The translations under genes were made by a program, and so were the position numbers. Of a DNA stretch of 64,000 bases, positions 24,916 to 33,601 are shown piece after piece (the first letter of the stretch is position 1; the number at the start of each line of letters is the position of its first letter). The notes under the pieces were generated by a model, which saw nothing but the letters and a program-made list of their open reading frames with translations, made no database searches and had not been told where the DNA came from. Origin of the DNA: Neorhodopirellula pilleata (GTDB taxonomy: Bacteria > Planctomycetota > Planctomycetia > Pirellulales > Pirellulaceae). Location of the stretch: positions 62,001 to 126,000 of the forward strand of contig NZ_SJPM01000005.1 of the NCBI RefSeq assembly GCF_007859915.1, in the 5' to 3' direction.

Positions 24916-26289
24916 ATGCATGCGAACCCCTTTTTGCTTGTTATCTGTGCGGCGGCCGGCAGTGTGCAGTTGTTACCGAATGCCATTCTCGCAGTCGTTG
25001 TGTTCTTCTACGCTGTTGCAAGATATGCTCATGAGATGGATCATCGGCCAGCAATTCTTGAGATGGCTAGTTTGATTGCCGTTATTCAATTGATAGTCGC
25101 CCCACTACTAATGTATGTGGCCTTCAACGAGCACTATCGTTATCGAATGTACGTACCCGAGGATGTCTATTTCGCACTAGCGATTCCAGCGGTGTGTTTA
25201 TTTATCCTTGGAACCGAATGGAAGTATCGAATTGGGCTTGCATACCCTAATATGAAGTTCGCTCACCATAACAACTCGCGTCCAGGTTTGATTCTTGTCG
25301 CCTTGGGTATCACAGCGTCATTTGCTAGTCGATATGCACCGGGCCAATTGGGGTTTCTGTTTTATCTACTGTCTCAATTTCGTTACGTCGGCGCGATTTA
25401 TTTGTATTTCAGTGACTATCGGTACCGATGGCCTGTGATCGCGTTCGCGTGCTCCGCGCTTTATGTGACTGCATCTCGATATGGAATGTTTCACGAGATT
25501 TTGCTCTGGTTTTCGATGGCAACGTCATATATCTTTCTACAGAAACCGAGAAGTCTTCAACAGAAACTCGGGTACCTCGCAGTGTTGTTCGCTGCGGTGT
25601 CGATTATTCAGCTGGTTAAGAGTCAGTATCGGTCCGAGATCCAATCGGGCGCTCAGTCATCGCTGTTTGTAACAACGGTGGGCGTGATCACAAGTCAAGA
25701 GGATGCATTCGGTAGAGACTGGCAGGAATCAATGGTGATTCGGCTTAACCAAGGTTGGCTTGTGTCAAAAGTCATGGATACCGTTCCGAGCAAAGTTGCA
25801 TTTGCCAACGGAGAGACGCTTTTCGATGCTGCGTTAGCATCTGTCTTACCGCGCGTGCTGAATCCGCGGAAAGCGACGGCATCTGGTAGAGATAATGTCA
25901 ATAAGTATACCGGCCTGGCCTTAAGTCGCGGAACATCCATGGGGTTGGGGCCCCTTGGAGAAGGCTATGCAAATTTTGGCGTTGCTGGTGCTCTTGTTGT
26001 GATGTTCCTTTTCGGATCGGGCTTGAACTTGATCTATCGCTTTTTGTGTCAAGCTAGTTTCAAGAACAGTTTCTTCCTGTTTTCAATTCCAGTTGTCTTT
26101 CTGCAGGCGATTAAGATGGAGACGGAGTTCCTGACGATCTTCAATCACCTAACGAAGTCTTCCCTCGTGATTTGTGGCATGTATTTTCTTTGGGTGTCTA
26201 GATCGCCTCTGTTTCCAACAGCCGGCGTGCGGAGTCTGGAGCGTCTAAGGCCGGTTAGTACTGATCAACTGAGGCGAGTCGCAGATTGA
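24916..26289 (+). CDS. Polytopic membrane protein, Wzy-like oligosaccharide polymerase
   Basis: This 457-residue inner-membrane protein has about ten hydrophobic segments, for example AILAVVVFFYAVARYA, LALAIPAVCLFIL-like stretches, and GALVVMFLFGSGLNLIY. A large periplasmic loop (about residues 240-345) holds MVIRLNQGWLVSKVMDTVP, ATASGRDNVNKYTGLALSRG and MGLGPLGEGYANFG, a layout typical of O-antigen/EPS polymerases, which join repeat units on the outer face. Sequence conservation in this class is low, so the call rests on topology and context. A Wzy enzyme alongside a Wzt-type transporter is unusual. It ends in a TTGA overlap with the next gene. Confidence 0.7.
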   Translation: MHANPFLLVICAAAGSVQLLPNAILAVVVFFYAVARYAHEMDHRPAILEMASLIAVIQLIVAPLLMYVAFNEHYRYRMYVPEDVYFALAIPAVCLFILGTEWKYRIGLAYPNMKFAHHNNSRPGLILVALGITASFASRYAPGQLGFLFYLLSQFRYVGAIYLYFSDYRYRWPVIAFACSALYVTASRYGMFHEILLWFSMATSYIFLQKPRSLQQKLGYLAVLFAAVSIIQLVKSQYRSEIQSGAQSSLFVTTVGVITSQEDAFGRDWQESMVIRLNQGWLVSKVMDTVPSKVAFANGETLFDAALASVLPRVLNPRKATASGRDNVNKYTGLALSRGTSMGLGPLGEGYANFGVAGALVVMFLFGSGLNLIYRFLCQASFKNSFFLFSIPVVFLQAIKMETEFLTIFNHLTKSSLVICGMYFLWVSRSPLFPTAGVRSLERLRPVSTDQLRRVAD

Positions 26290-27410
26290 GACTTTTGCTT
26301 TGCAGCGCGAGTTTCGACGCTGGCTATGGCGGGCCTGCTCGAAGTGTTAGCGGTTTGGCAGACGCCTTGATTCATCAGGGCAATCATGTTGGCACTTGGG
26401 CACCTGACGGCAGCGCTTTGAGTAATCGCTTTCTTCGTGAAAAAGATTCTGTCCACAGGCTCGGCAATCGCTTTGATAGAGCAATCCTAGAATTCGGCGA
26501 TGTGGACATTATCCACGACAGTGGCTTATGGCTGCCACACAACCACGCAATCGCTAAGTTTTGCAGGCGTCATGCAATCCCACGAGTGGTTAGCGTTCGC
26601 GGAATGCTGGAGCCATGGGCGCGGCGACACAAACGCGTGAAGAAATGGATTGCTTGGCACGCTTACCAACGTGCCGATCTGCGTTCTGCGGATGCCATTC
26701 ATGTGACTGGAAGTTTGGAGGCCAAGTCGATTGCTAAACTTGGGCTTTCAGATGCATGGGTTCTTCCCAATGGACTCCAGTTTCCTACTTCTGGAATCTC
26801 GTCAATCGTTACAACTTCTGGGCAACGTAAGCGGACTGAGGAAACTAGAACTGCACTGTTTCTTGGCCGACTCTACCCGGTTAAGGGACTTCCAATGTTA
26901 ATCGAAGCATGGTCGTTAATTCGCCCAGAAAACTGGAGGCTGCGGATGATAGGTCCTGACGAAGCGGGCCATCGCCATGAATTAAAAGTCCTCATTGAGA
27001 AGCGGGGACTTCAGCACCAGATAACGATTGAAGACGCGGTAGATGACACGCAGAAATGGAAGGCGATGACCGAGGCAGATCTTTTTGTTTGTCCTAGCTA
27101 CTCTGAGAATTTTGGCATCGCGATCGCAGAGGCGATGGCGAGCGGACTTCCGGTGGTTACGACTACCGGAACTCCGTGGCAGGTAATCAAGGACGAAGGT
27201 TTTGGGTGGTGGGTGGATGCAGTGCCCGCGCAAATAGCGAGTGCGCTTCGAGAGGCAATAAACTGCGACGATGCCACATTAAGACGAATGGGAGCCCGAG
27301 CGCGTGAATATGTCACGACCAATTTTGGCTGGGATCAAATAGGTGCTGATATGCATCAACATTACTCCCAGTTGATTCGGAATCGGGCCGCCACGCTTTC
27401 AACGTCCTAA
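26286..27410 (+). CDS. Glycosyltransferase family 4
   Basis: This 374-residue GT-B enzyme has an N-domain with RLLLCSASFDAGYGGPARSV and DIIHDSGLWLPHNHAIAKF. The donor domain has TALFLGRLYPVKGLPMLIEA, LRMIGPDEAGHRHEL, DLFVCPSYSENFGIAIAEAM (EX7E motif) and GLPVVTTTGTPW. The combination GGP near the start with SVRGMLEPWARRHK is common in family-4 enzymes of capsule clusters. The TTG start at 26286 overlaps the previous stop. The next gene follows after a 156-nt spacer without recognisable features. Confidence 0.85.
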   Translation: MRLLLCSASFDAGYGGPARSVSGLADALIHQGNHVGTWAPDGSALSNRFLREKDSVHRLGNRFDRAILEFGDVDIIHDSGLWLPHNHAIAKFCRRHAIPRVVSVRGMLEPWARRHKRVKKWIAWHAYQRADLRSADAIHVTGSLEAKSIAKLGLSDAWVLPNGLQFPTSGISSIVTTSGQRKRTEETRTALFLGRLYPVKGLPMLIEAWSLIRPENWRLRMIGPDEAGHRHELKVLIEKRGLQHQITIEDAVDDTQKWKAMTEADLFVCPSYSENFGIAIAEAMASGLPVVTTTGTPWQVIKDEGFGWWVDAVPAQIASALREAINCDDATLRRMGARAREYVTTNFGWDQIGADMHQHYSQLIRNRAATLSTS

Positions 27411-27566
27411 ATTTAGTGACCCTTCAGGCCATCCTATCCACCTGGAGGATGACCTGCCGCTTGGCCTATGTCGGATATGTCCAGAGTTGGGGGAGCGTTC
27501 CACACGACTCGATCAGCAGTACGGATTCGATCAAGTCGATAATGGCAATCTACAAAAGTAACAGAT

Positions 27567-29342
27567 ATGAATATTCTAGGAATCAACGCGTACCACGGTG
27601 ACGCCTCGGCGTCGTTGGTGGCCGACGGCAAACTCGTCGCTGCCGTGGAGGAAGAACGGTTTAACAGGATCAAACATTGGGCCGGGTTTCCTGCCCAATC
27701 GATTCAGTATTGCCTCGACGTTGCCGGCATCGGCATTGAAGATGTCGATCATGTGGCGATCTCATTTGATCCGCGTGCTAACCTGGGCAAGCGGCTGGCT
27801 TTTGTTGCCTCGCATCGGCCTAGTGCGCGGGCGATTTTGGATCGGCTTAGGCGACAAGGTAAAACGCTGGGGCTTGAAGATCAGTTGGCCCAAGGTTTGG
27901 GTGTCGATCGCCGCCGAATTCGTGCTGAGTTTCACCGGATCGAACATCACCAAACGCACGTGGCGGCCGGGTTCCTGCTCTCGCCCTATGACGATGCTGC
28001 CGTCTTATCGGTCGATGGAATGGGTGATTTCACCAGCACGATGACGGCATTCGCCCACGGTACGTCCTGGAACGAGTTTGATCGCGTCTATTTTCCGCAT
28101 TCGATCGGATTTCTTTACAGCACGATCACGATGTATCTCGGGTTTCCCTATTATGGGGATGAGTACAAGGTGATGGGGTTGGCTCCTTACGGGGAGCCGG
28201 AGTTTGCCGATCAAATTCGCAAGATGATCCGACCCAAAGACGACACGTTTGAATTGAATTTAGATTACTTCACGCACCACAAAACCGGCGTGAAGATGAA
28301 GTGGAATGATGGGGCTCCCGTCGTCGAGCCTTTTCATAGCCAACGGTTGATTGAGGAACTTGGGCCGATGCGGTCGAAGGATGAACCGATGACGTCGCGA
28401 CATGACAACATCGCCAAGAGTTTGCAAGTCGTCACCGAAGAAATTATTTTGCACATGCTCAATCGTTTGTACGATAAAACGAAGACCGACAATCTGTGCA
28501 TGACCGGTGGCGTCGCGATGAACTCGGTCGCCAATGGCAAGATCACGGCACAAACGCCCTTCAAGAATGTTTACATTCCCGCTGGTGCCGCCGATAACGG
28601 AACTTCGTTCGGTGCTGCTTTTTATGTGTGGAATCGAGTACTCGGAAAGCCTCGTAACTTTGTCCAGGATCACGCATATTGGGGCTGTGAGAGCACCGAT
28701 GCCGAATGCTTCCGTGCCGTCGAAGACGCTGGGTTGCCCTTTGATTCACTGGATCAAGAAACCTTGGTCGACAACACGACCGACTTGATGCTCGATGGAA
28801 AGGTCGTTGGATGGTTCCAAGGTCGGATGGAGTTCGGTGCCCGTGCATTAGGGAACCGATCGTTGATCGCCGATCCACGCCGTACCGATATGCGCGACAT
28901 CATCAACTTGAGGATCAAGTTTCGCGAGAAGTTCCGTCCGTTTGCACCGAGTATCTTGGAAGAACACGTCAGTGAATGGTTCGAGATTGATGAAGCCACT
29001 CCCTATATGGAGAAGGTGTTTCCGATTCGCAAAGAGAAGCACTCGCTGATTCCGGCGGTGACCCATGTCGACGGCAGCGGGCGACTGCAAACGGTCTCGA
29101 AAAAGACGAATCCGCTTTATCACGCGTTGATCAGTAAGTTTTACGAGAAGACCGGCGTCCCCATTGTGCTCAATACCTCACTCAATGAGAACGAGCCTGT
29201 CGTCCGTACGCCGGCCGAGGCAATCTCTTGCTTCCTGAGAACCGACATGGACGTCTTGGTACTTGGCAATTGCCTGATCGATCGACACCGTCCGGATTTT
29301 CCTGAGCGACTCCGCAAACGGGTTCCTGCCGAGACAACCTAG
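27567..29342 (+). CDS. Carbamoyltransferase (NodU/CmcH family)
   Basis: This 591-residue enzyme uses carbamoyl phosphate and ATP to carbamoylate a sugar hydroxyl. The N-terminal ASKHA-like domain starts MNILGINAYHGDASASLV, with EEERFNRIKHW, the His-rich RIEHHQTHVAAGF and AVLSVDGMGDF. The middle has MTGGVAMNSVANGKI, and the C-terminal YrdC-like/NodU_C domain has RMEFGARALGNRSLIADPR, FREKFRPFAPSILEE and PIVLNTSLNENEPVV. All expected blocks are present and the length is normal. It is the last gene before the terminator at 29409, so it probably modifies the finished repeat unit. Confidence 0.93.
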   Translation: MNILGINAYHGDASASLVADGKLVAAVEEERFNRIKHWAGFPAQSIQYCLDVAGIGIEDVDHVAISFDPRANLGKRLAFVASHRPSARAILDRLRRQGKTLGLEDQLAQGLGVDRRRIRAEFHRIEHHQTHVAAGFLLSPYDDAAVLSVDGMGDFTSTMTAFAHGTSWNEFDRVYFPHSIGFLYSTITMYLGFPYYGDEYKVMGLAPYGEPEFADQIRKMIRPKDDTFELNLDYFTHHKTGVKMKWNDGAPVVEPFHSQRLIEELGPMRSKDEPMTSRHDNIAKSLQVVTEEIILHMLNRLYDKTKTDNLCMTGGVAMNSVANGKITAQTPFKNVYIPAGAADNGTSFGAAFYVWNRVLGKPRNFVQDHAYWGCESTDAECFRAVEDAGLPFDSLDQETLVDNTTDLMLDGKVVGWFQGRMEFGARALGNRSLIADPRRTDMRDIINLRIKFREKFRPFAPSILEEHVSEWFEIDEATPYMEKVFPIRKEKHSLIPAVTHVDGSGRLQTVSKKTNPLYHALISKFYEKTGVPIVLNTSLNENEPVVRTPAEAISCFLRTDMDVLVLGNCLIDRHRPDFPERLRKRVPAETT

Positions 29343-29408
29343 AACCAAGGTTGGAAGCACTCCGGTGTTCGAAACCGGGACAGATAGAACCGTTCATGAA
29401 GAAGATTC

Positions 29409-29435
29409 AAGCCGACCAGTTTGTCGGCTTTTTTT
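29409..29435 (+). terminator. Rho-independent terminator
   Basis: AAGCCGAC pairs with GTCGGCTT around a 6-nt loop and runs into a stretch of T residues. It lies 67 nt after the carbamoyltransferase stop and marks the end of the polysaccharide operon. Confidence 0.88.
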
Positions 29436-29564
29436 ATGCGCGGTCGGTGGCGAATCGCGGAACACTCACCTGTGCTGATCGAACACTGATGGGCGCGGAG
29501 AGGAAAAAAGGTCGGAGGTGACAGGAGGACAGGAGAACAGGAGAACAGGAGTCGTATCATGGGT

Positions 29565-29655
29565 GGGGAACGCTAATCGAACAATAATCGGGAGGTTCGG
29601 TGGGTTGTGTTGAGTGATCGGATTAGTGTTCGATTAGTGACCATTAGTGTTCCTG
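29565..29655. repeat. Imperfect inverted repeat, AACGCTAATC / GATTAGTGTTC family, copy 1
   Basis: GGGGAACGCTAATCGAAC at the left is roughly complementary to GATTAGTGTTCGATTAG and ATTAGTGTTCC at the right. A second copy lies at 30704-30803 and a left half occurs within the direct repeat ending at 32162. Confidence 0.65.
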
Positions 29656-29785
29656 CTTTTCTCGATGCGCTGAGTTCAACATTCGGCCGACATTGATGAG
29701 AATTGATTGACGAGCGAGAGTGGTGGTTCTCATTTCGTGTCGTTCGTGTATTTCGTGGTTGATGCTCGGTCTGGGTGCTTTTTTG

Positions 29786-29881
29786 AACCACGAAATACAC
29801 GAAACACACGAAAGAGCAGCCGACGATCATTCCACGGGGACTGGATTCTTCATTTTCGTGTCGTTCGCGTATTTCGTGGTT
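29786..29881. repeat. Palindromic repeat AACCACGAAATACACGAAA..., copy 1
   Basis: A 96-bp element with complementary ends (AACCACGAAATACACGAAA and TTCGCGTATTTCGTGGTT) and an inner part shared with the copies at 30390 and 30511. An isolated right half stands at 29731-29760. Confidence 0.85.
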
Positions 29882-29917
29882 GATGATCAGTGTGGGTGGT
29901 GTCGCTGGTCCTTTGCA

Positions 29918-30295
29918 TCAGCGAACGATTCGTTCGTACTGAAGTTTTGGGTAGTGGCCAAAGTTGACGATGATTCCAAGACGATAGCCGGTCGCTTTGA
30001 GATAGTTGTGGACTTGAGCACGATGTTCGTCGGTGATCTCTTTGGCGGCTTTGAGTTCCAAGACAATTTTTCCGAAACAGATCGCGTCGGGAATGTATTT
30101 TGATTTCAGAGCGTGATGTTTGTACGACAGTTCCAACTGGACTTGGGCGACAAATGGGATGCCTTGGTCAGCGAGCTCCAGTTCAACGCATTCCTGGTAT
30201 ACCGGCTCCAAGAAACCACAACCCATTTCCTGGTAAACCTCGAACATTGCTCCCATAATTTGGTAGCTTTCCGCTTTGAATCGCAATTCAGCCAT
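29918..30295 (-). CDS. GxxExxY protein
   Basis: This small 125-residue protein of the GxxExxY family has the naming motif as G27-F-L-E30-P-V-Y33. The fold resembles PD-(D/E)XK nucleases: PDAICFGKIVLELKAAKEI gives the D...ExK core. RLGIIVNFGHYPKLQYERIV is the conserved C-terminal strand. The cellular role of the family is unknown. The gene lies alone on the minus strand between copies of a 95-bp palindromic element, which fits the view that these genes sit in or near mobile or repeat-rich DNA. No promoter or partner gene is evident. Confidence 0.88.
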   Translation of the reverse strand: MAELRFKAESYQIMGAMFEVYQEMGCGFLEPVYQECVELELADQGIPFVAQVQLELSYKHHALKSKYIPDAICFGKIVLELKAAKEITDEHRAQVHNYLKATGYRLGIIVNFGHYPKLQYERIVR

Positions 30296-30389
30296 CAGTG
30301 GTCATCACATCCTGAGAGAGAAAAAAACGTCTCAGTTTACTGGCATACGTGGCAACCGTGGTGTCTGATGCGATCGGGTGTTCGACTTG

Positions 30390-30484
30390 AACCACGAAAT
30401 ACACGAAACACACGAAAGAGCAGCCGACGATCATTCCACGGGGACTGGATTCTTCATTTCGTGTCTTTCGTGTATTTCGTGGTT
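30390..30484. repeat. Palindromic repeat AACCACGAAATACACGAAA..., copy 2
   Basis: A 95-bp copy almost identical to 29786-29881, including the inner GAGCAGCCGACGATCATTCC. It begins 94 bp beyond the 5' end of the GxxExxY gene. Confidence 0.85.
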
Positions 30485-30510
30485 GATGATCAGCGTGGGT
30501 GCTGCATTTC

Positions 30511-30603
30511 AACCACGAAATATACGAAACACACGAAAGAGCAGCCGGCGCTCAATCCGGTGACTGGATTCTTCTTTTCGTGTCGTTCGTGTATTTCGTG
30601 GTT
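30511..30603. repeat. Palindromic repeat AACCACGAAATATACGAAA..., copy 3
   Basis: A 93-bp copy 26 bp after copy 2 and in the same orientation, with a more diverged centre (GAGCAGCCGGCGCTCAATCC). Confidence 0.85.
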
Positions 30604-30747
30604 CATGATCCTTTTGGGCGGCCGATCAATACTTATTTTCACTGATGGTGGTTTCAGGTTCGGATCCGTGGAAATCGGTGTGATCGGTGGCTGATGGGAT
30701 TTTGGGAACGCTAATCTGCGCTAATCGAACACTAATCAGGAGGGTTC
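30600..30747 (+). repeat. 148-bp direct repeat, left copy
   Basis: The stretch from GGTTCATGATCCTTTTGGGC to CACTAATCAGGAGGGTTC recurs with few differences at 32014-32162. The pair flanks the Rpn-type nuclease gene. Confidence 0.9.
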
Positions 30748-30803
30748 GTCTCCGGTCTTCCGTTTTAAAATTAGCGTTCGATTGGTGAAAATTAGTGTTC
30801 CTG
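30704..30803. repeat. Imperfect inverted repeat, AACGCTAATC / ATTAGTGTTC family, copy 2
   Basis: GGGAACGCTAATCTGCGCTA on the left partly pairs with AAAATTAGCGTTCGATTGG and ATTAGTGTTCC on the right. Its left half is part of the 148-bp direct repeat. Confidence 0.6.
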
Positions 30804-30944
30804 TGCGTTCAGGTGTGGGTTCGTGGTTGCGCGGGGTGTTGAGTTCGTCGTTGAGAAAATGCGCCTGATCGCTGGTTGAATGAATAACAAGACGGTACAA
30901 CGGGTTGTTCCTGGTTTGATTCGACGACGTTCGCGCTTGAACGA

Positions 30945-31940
30945 ATGAAACTGGAATTGCGACTGCCATGGGAGATCGACGGAATGACGGAGTACGACAG
31001 TCCTTGGAAAGACGCGCTTGATCGCTACTTCGAAGCGTTCATGAAGCTGTGTTTTCCGAATCTGCATTCAGTAATCGATTGGTCGGTGCCGCCGACCATG
31101 CTCGACAAAGAACTGCAACAAATCGCACCCTTAAGCGAAACTGGGCCGCGAACGGTCGACAAGCTCGTCGAAGTGCGTTTGCTAACCGGCGATATCGAGT
31201 GGCTGCTGATCCATTTGGAAGTCCAAAGTCAGCGTAGCCTCGATTTTGCCGAACGCATGTTCGTCTATTTTTACCGAATCCGTGACAAGTACAATCGTCC
31301 CATCGTCAGTTTGGCGGTACTGGGCGACGATGATCTCGCGTGGCGACCGCAACGGTTTGAACAGGATTTGCTCGGGTGTCGACTGAATTTCGAGTTTCCG
31401 GTGGTAAAGCTACTGGACTTTGCCGACCGATTCGCCGCTTTGGAACAATCGGACAACCCGTTTGCGACCGTCATCATGGCTCATCTGATGGCCAAGCAAA
31501 CTGCTGGCGATGTTGACCAGCGTTGTCAGTGGAAGCTGCGGCTGCTCAGGCCACTCTATCAGCGGGGGATTTCAGCAGATGATGTGCGGGAGCTGTTCCG
31601 TATGGTAGACTGGCTGATGGATTTACCAAGTCCCACCTCGCTTTTCTTTGACAGCGAATTACGCAAAATCGAGCAGGAGTACGAAATGCCTTACGTCACA
31701 TCCATTGAACGTCGCGCCATCGAAAAGGGAATTGAACAGGGGATCGAACAGGGGATTGAAAAGGGGATTGAACAGGGAATCGAACAGGGAATCGAGCAAG
31801 GACTGCTGGCTGGTCAGACTCAGTTGCTTCAACGACTCCTCGGGATCGCTGAGTCTCCTTTGGCTGAACTACGATCCCAGCCGCTGGATGCGTTACGTGC
31901 CGAACTCGATCGGTTGCAGAGGCAACTCGCGTCGAGATAG
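30945..31940 (+). CDS. Rpn/PD-(D/E)XK family nuclease-transposase-like protein
   Basis: This 331-residue protein resembles the recombination-promoting nuclease (Rpn) / putative transposase group. The nuclease core is near residues 70-95: D72 in TVDKLVEVRL, then E92-x-Q94 in WLLIHLEVQSQ. YRIRDKYNRPIVSLAVLGDD follows, as usual in the family. Residues ~260-286 are seven copies of a 4-residue GIEQ/GIEK unit from 12-bp DNA repeats, common in these proteins and possibly variable in number. The ATG at 30945 gives a normal N-terminus (MKLELRLPW). It is flanked by 148-bp direct repeats. These proteins have DNA endonuclease activity in studied cases; no role here can be shown. Confidence 0.8.
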   Translation: MKLELRLPWEIDGMTEYDSPWKDALDRYFEAFMKLCFPNLHSVIDWSVPPTMLDKELQQIAPLSETGPRTVDKLVEVRLLTGDIEWLLIHLEVQSQRSLDFAERMFVYFYRIRDKYNRPIVSLAVLGDDDLAWRPQRFEQDLLGCRLNFEFPVVKLLDFADRFAALEQSDNPFATVIMAHLMAKQTAGDVDQRCQWKLRLLRPLYQRGISADDVRELFRMVDWLMDLPSPTSLFFDSELRKIEQEYEMPYVTSIERRAIEKGIEQGIEQGIEKGIEQGIEQGIEQGLLAGQTQLLQRLLGIAESPLAELRSQPLDALRAELDRLQRQLASR

Positions 31941-32011
31941 CAGGTCACGGATAGCAGGTCGCAGGTCGCAGGGGACAGGAAACAGGAAAACAGGTCGCAG
32001 GTTACACGGGG
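31941..32011 (+). repeat. Short tandem repeats (GCAGGTC and ACAGGAAA units)
   Basis: Directly after the nuclease stop there are several copies of GCAGGTC, again a 7-bp unit, mixed with ACAGGAAAAC repeats. Confidence 0.75.
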
Positions 32012-32013
32012 CC

Positions 32014-32162
32014 GGTTGATGATTCTTTTGGGCGGCCGATCAATGCGTATTTTCACTGATGGTGGTTTCAGGTTCTGGATCCGTGGAAATCGGTATGATC
32101 GGTGGCTGATGGGATTTTGGGAACGCTAATCTGCGCTAATCGAACACTAATGGGGAGGGTTC
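32014..32162 (+). repeat. 148-bp direct repeat, right copy
   Basis: Near-identical to 30600-30747. It keeps GGGCGGCCGATCAAT, CACTGATGGTGGTTTCAGG and GAACGCTAATCTGCGCTAAT in the same order. Confidence 0.9.
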
Positions 32163-32408
32163 CGGGTGTCGTGCTGGGTGATTGGCTGAGTGGAGGATCG
32201 GGTATTCGGTGGTTTTTTGTGTTTCCTAGGCAGGGATTCTCCTTTGTGGGCGTGCTAACGGCAATTGACTTGCCGCTATCGAAAAAGTCGTGAAGGTTGC
32301 GTGAATCTGCGTGCTTTAGGCATTTTCTGGGTGCGTGATCGGTTAAAGTGGGGCAACTGCAACGGACGCATTCACACTGATACGGTTCAAGAAGCTACGA
32401 GCGATTTG

Positions 32409-33167
32409 ATGTTTGCTAAAGCATTTGTTTCATTTCTTGGATTACTGTTTGTGCTCTCGGCGGGAACGAGCTGGGGTGCGGTGGTGGCTGGATGGGATGT
32501 CGTTGGTGTTGAATTGGACGTCGATGGTGCAGGAACCAATGCAACGGCTCCTTTTTCGTTCTCCGCCATATCTGGAGACTCGAGGGTGACAGCAGCACTG
32601 ACGCTGGGGGACGGAGTCACTTCCTCAACATCCAGCAACCAATACGGTTTCAAAGTGCCGGGAGTCGATCAGCAGGCCACACTTGCTGGTGCAATCGCCA
32701 ATAACCATTATTTCCAGTTTTCATTGACCGTTGACCCGGGTTATTACCTGAATCTGAACTCGATTGAAATGAACGGCCAAAGTTCTGGCGATGGAGCCAA
32801 CTCGGTCGCACTGTTGTCAAGCGTGGGTGGCTTTATTGATTCAAGCGTACTCGCGTCGCGAACTGGAATTGCAGGTGCTACCGGTGGTTTTGATACTGAT
32901 GGCAGTGGTTTCGGCGGACCTATCAACCTTAACATGGCTGGATTTCAACAACTAACCGGGACGGTGGCATTTAGGCTATATGGGTTCGACACGACTTCCG
33001 GCTCTGGAGTCACTTTTCTGCGAAACCTCTCGGGAAACGATTTGGTTGTCAACGGATCAGTCACTGCAGTTCCTGAACCCTCTTCAATCGCCCTTCTGGG
33101 AATCGGGTCACTGGCTATGGTTGCTTTTCGTCGTCGTCGGCAACAGGTCGTGGCGGTTGGATGCTGA
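32409..33167 (+). CDS. PEP-CTERM sorting domain protein, secreted
   Basis: This 252-residue exported protein has a signal peptide at residues 1-23 (MFAKAFVSFLGLLFVLSAGT, cleavage near SWG-A). The C-terminus has the exosortase signal: VPEPSSIALLGIGSLAMVAF, then RRRRQQ. The central part is rich in Gly, Ser and Thr and looks like a beta-rich surface domain without known function. The ATG at 32409 is chosen because it starts the signal peptide; the frame is open further upstream without similarity. PEP-CTERM proteins are sorted by exosortase in species that make exopolysaccharide, so proximity to the EPS locus makes sense. No exosortase gene is in the window. Confidence 0.88.
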   Translation: MFAKAFVSFLGLLFVLSAGTSWGAVVAGWDVVGVELDVDGAGTNATAPFSFSAISGDSRVTAALTLGDGVTSSTSSNQYGFKVPGVDQQATLAGAIANNHYFQFSLTVDPGYYLNLNSIEMNGQSSGDGANSVALLSSVGGFIDSSVLASRTGIAGATGGFDTDGSGFGGPINLNMAGFQQLTGTVAFRLYGFDTTSGSGVTFLRNLSGNDLVVNGSVTAVPEPSSIALLGIGSLAMVAFRRRRQQVVAVGC

Positions 33168-33601
33168 TGTTGGCTATAAAGGGATGGCGAGGCTTTAAGG
33201 CGTAGGCATGGGCACTTCGCGGCGATTCAAACTCGATTAGCCGTGTGTTCTGTCTTGACGCTGGTTGTTAACGCTGGGCTGTCCATTCTTGGATATTCCC
33301 ATGTTGATATTTTTGGAAGTCTCCTGGACCAGCTCATGAACGCTCGGTGGGAACAAGGAATAGGTAAGGGCCGAGCGGAACTACTTTTCGCTTTTGATTG
33401 TTTTCAATTAGTCGGGATGGAAGCATCCAACGCCGACGCCCCCTCACCCGAGCTACTCCTGAACGTCGTGCTCGACCTCTCCCCGAACTGCCTCGGGGGC
33501 GAGGTGACGGCCAACAAAGAACGACTTCCATCATCCGTGTCTTGATGAGTGTTCGATGAGTGTGGATTCGCGTTCCCGACGGTTGACGTGGTTGGCTCGT
33601 G
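33168..33601. other. Intergenic, no supported gene
   Basis: The open frame at 33243-33545 has no recognisable family and poor coding character. GATGAGTGTTCGATGAGTGTGG near 33543 echoes the right half of the ATTAGTGTTC repeat family. Confidence 0.5.

Noticed and set aside
29918..32162. A single composite transposon spanning the GxxExxY and nuclease genes
   Set aside because: The flanking repeats of the two genes belong to different families and no common ends enclose both.
33243..33545. 100-residue secreted protein
   Set aside because: There is no signal peptide cleavage pattern, no family resemblance, and the end runs into repeat-like sequence.
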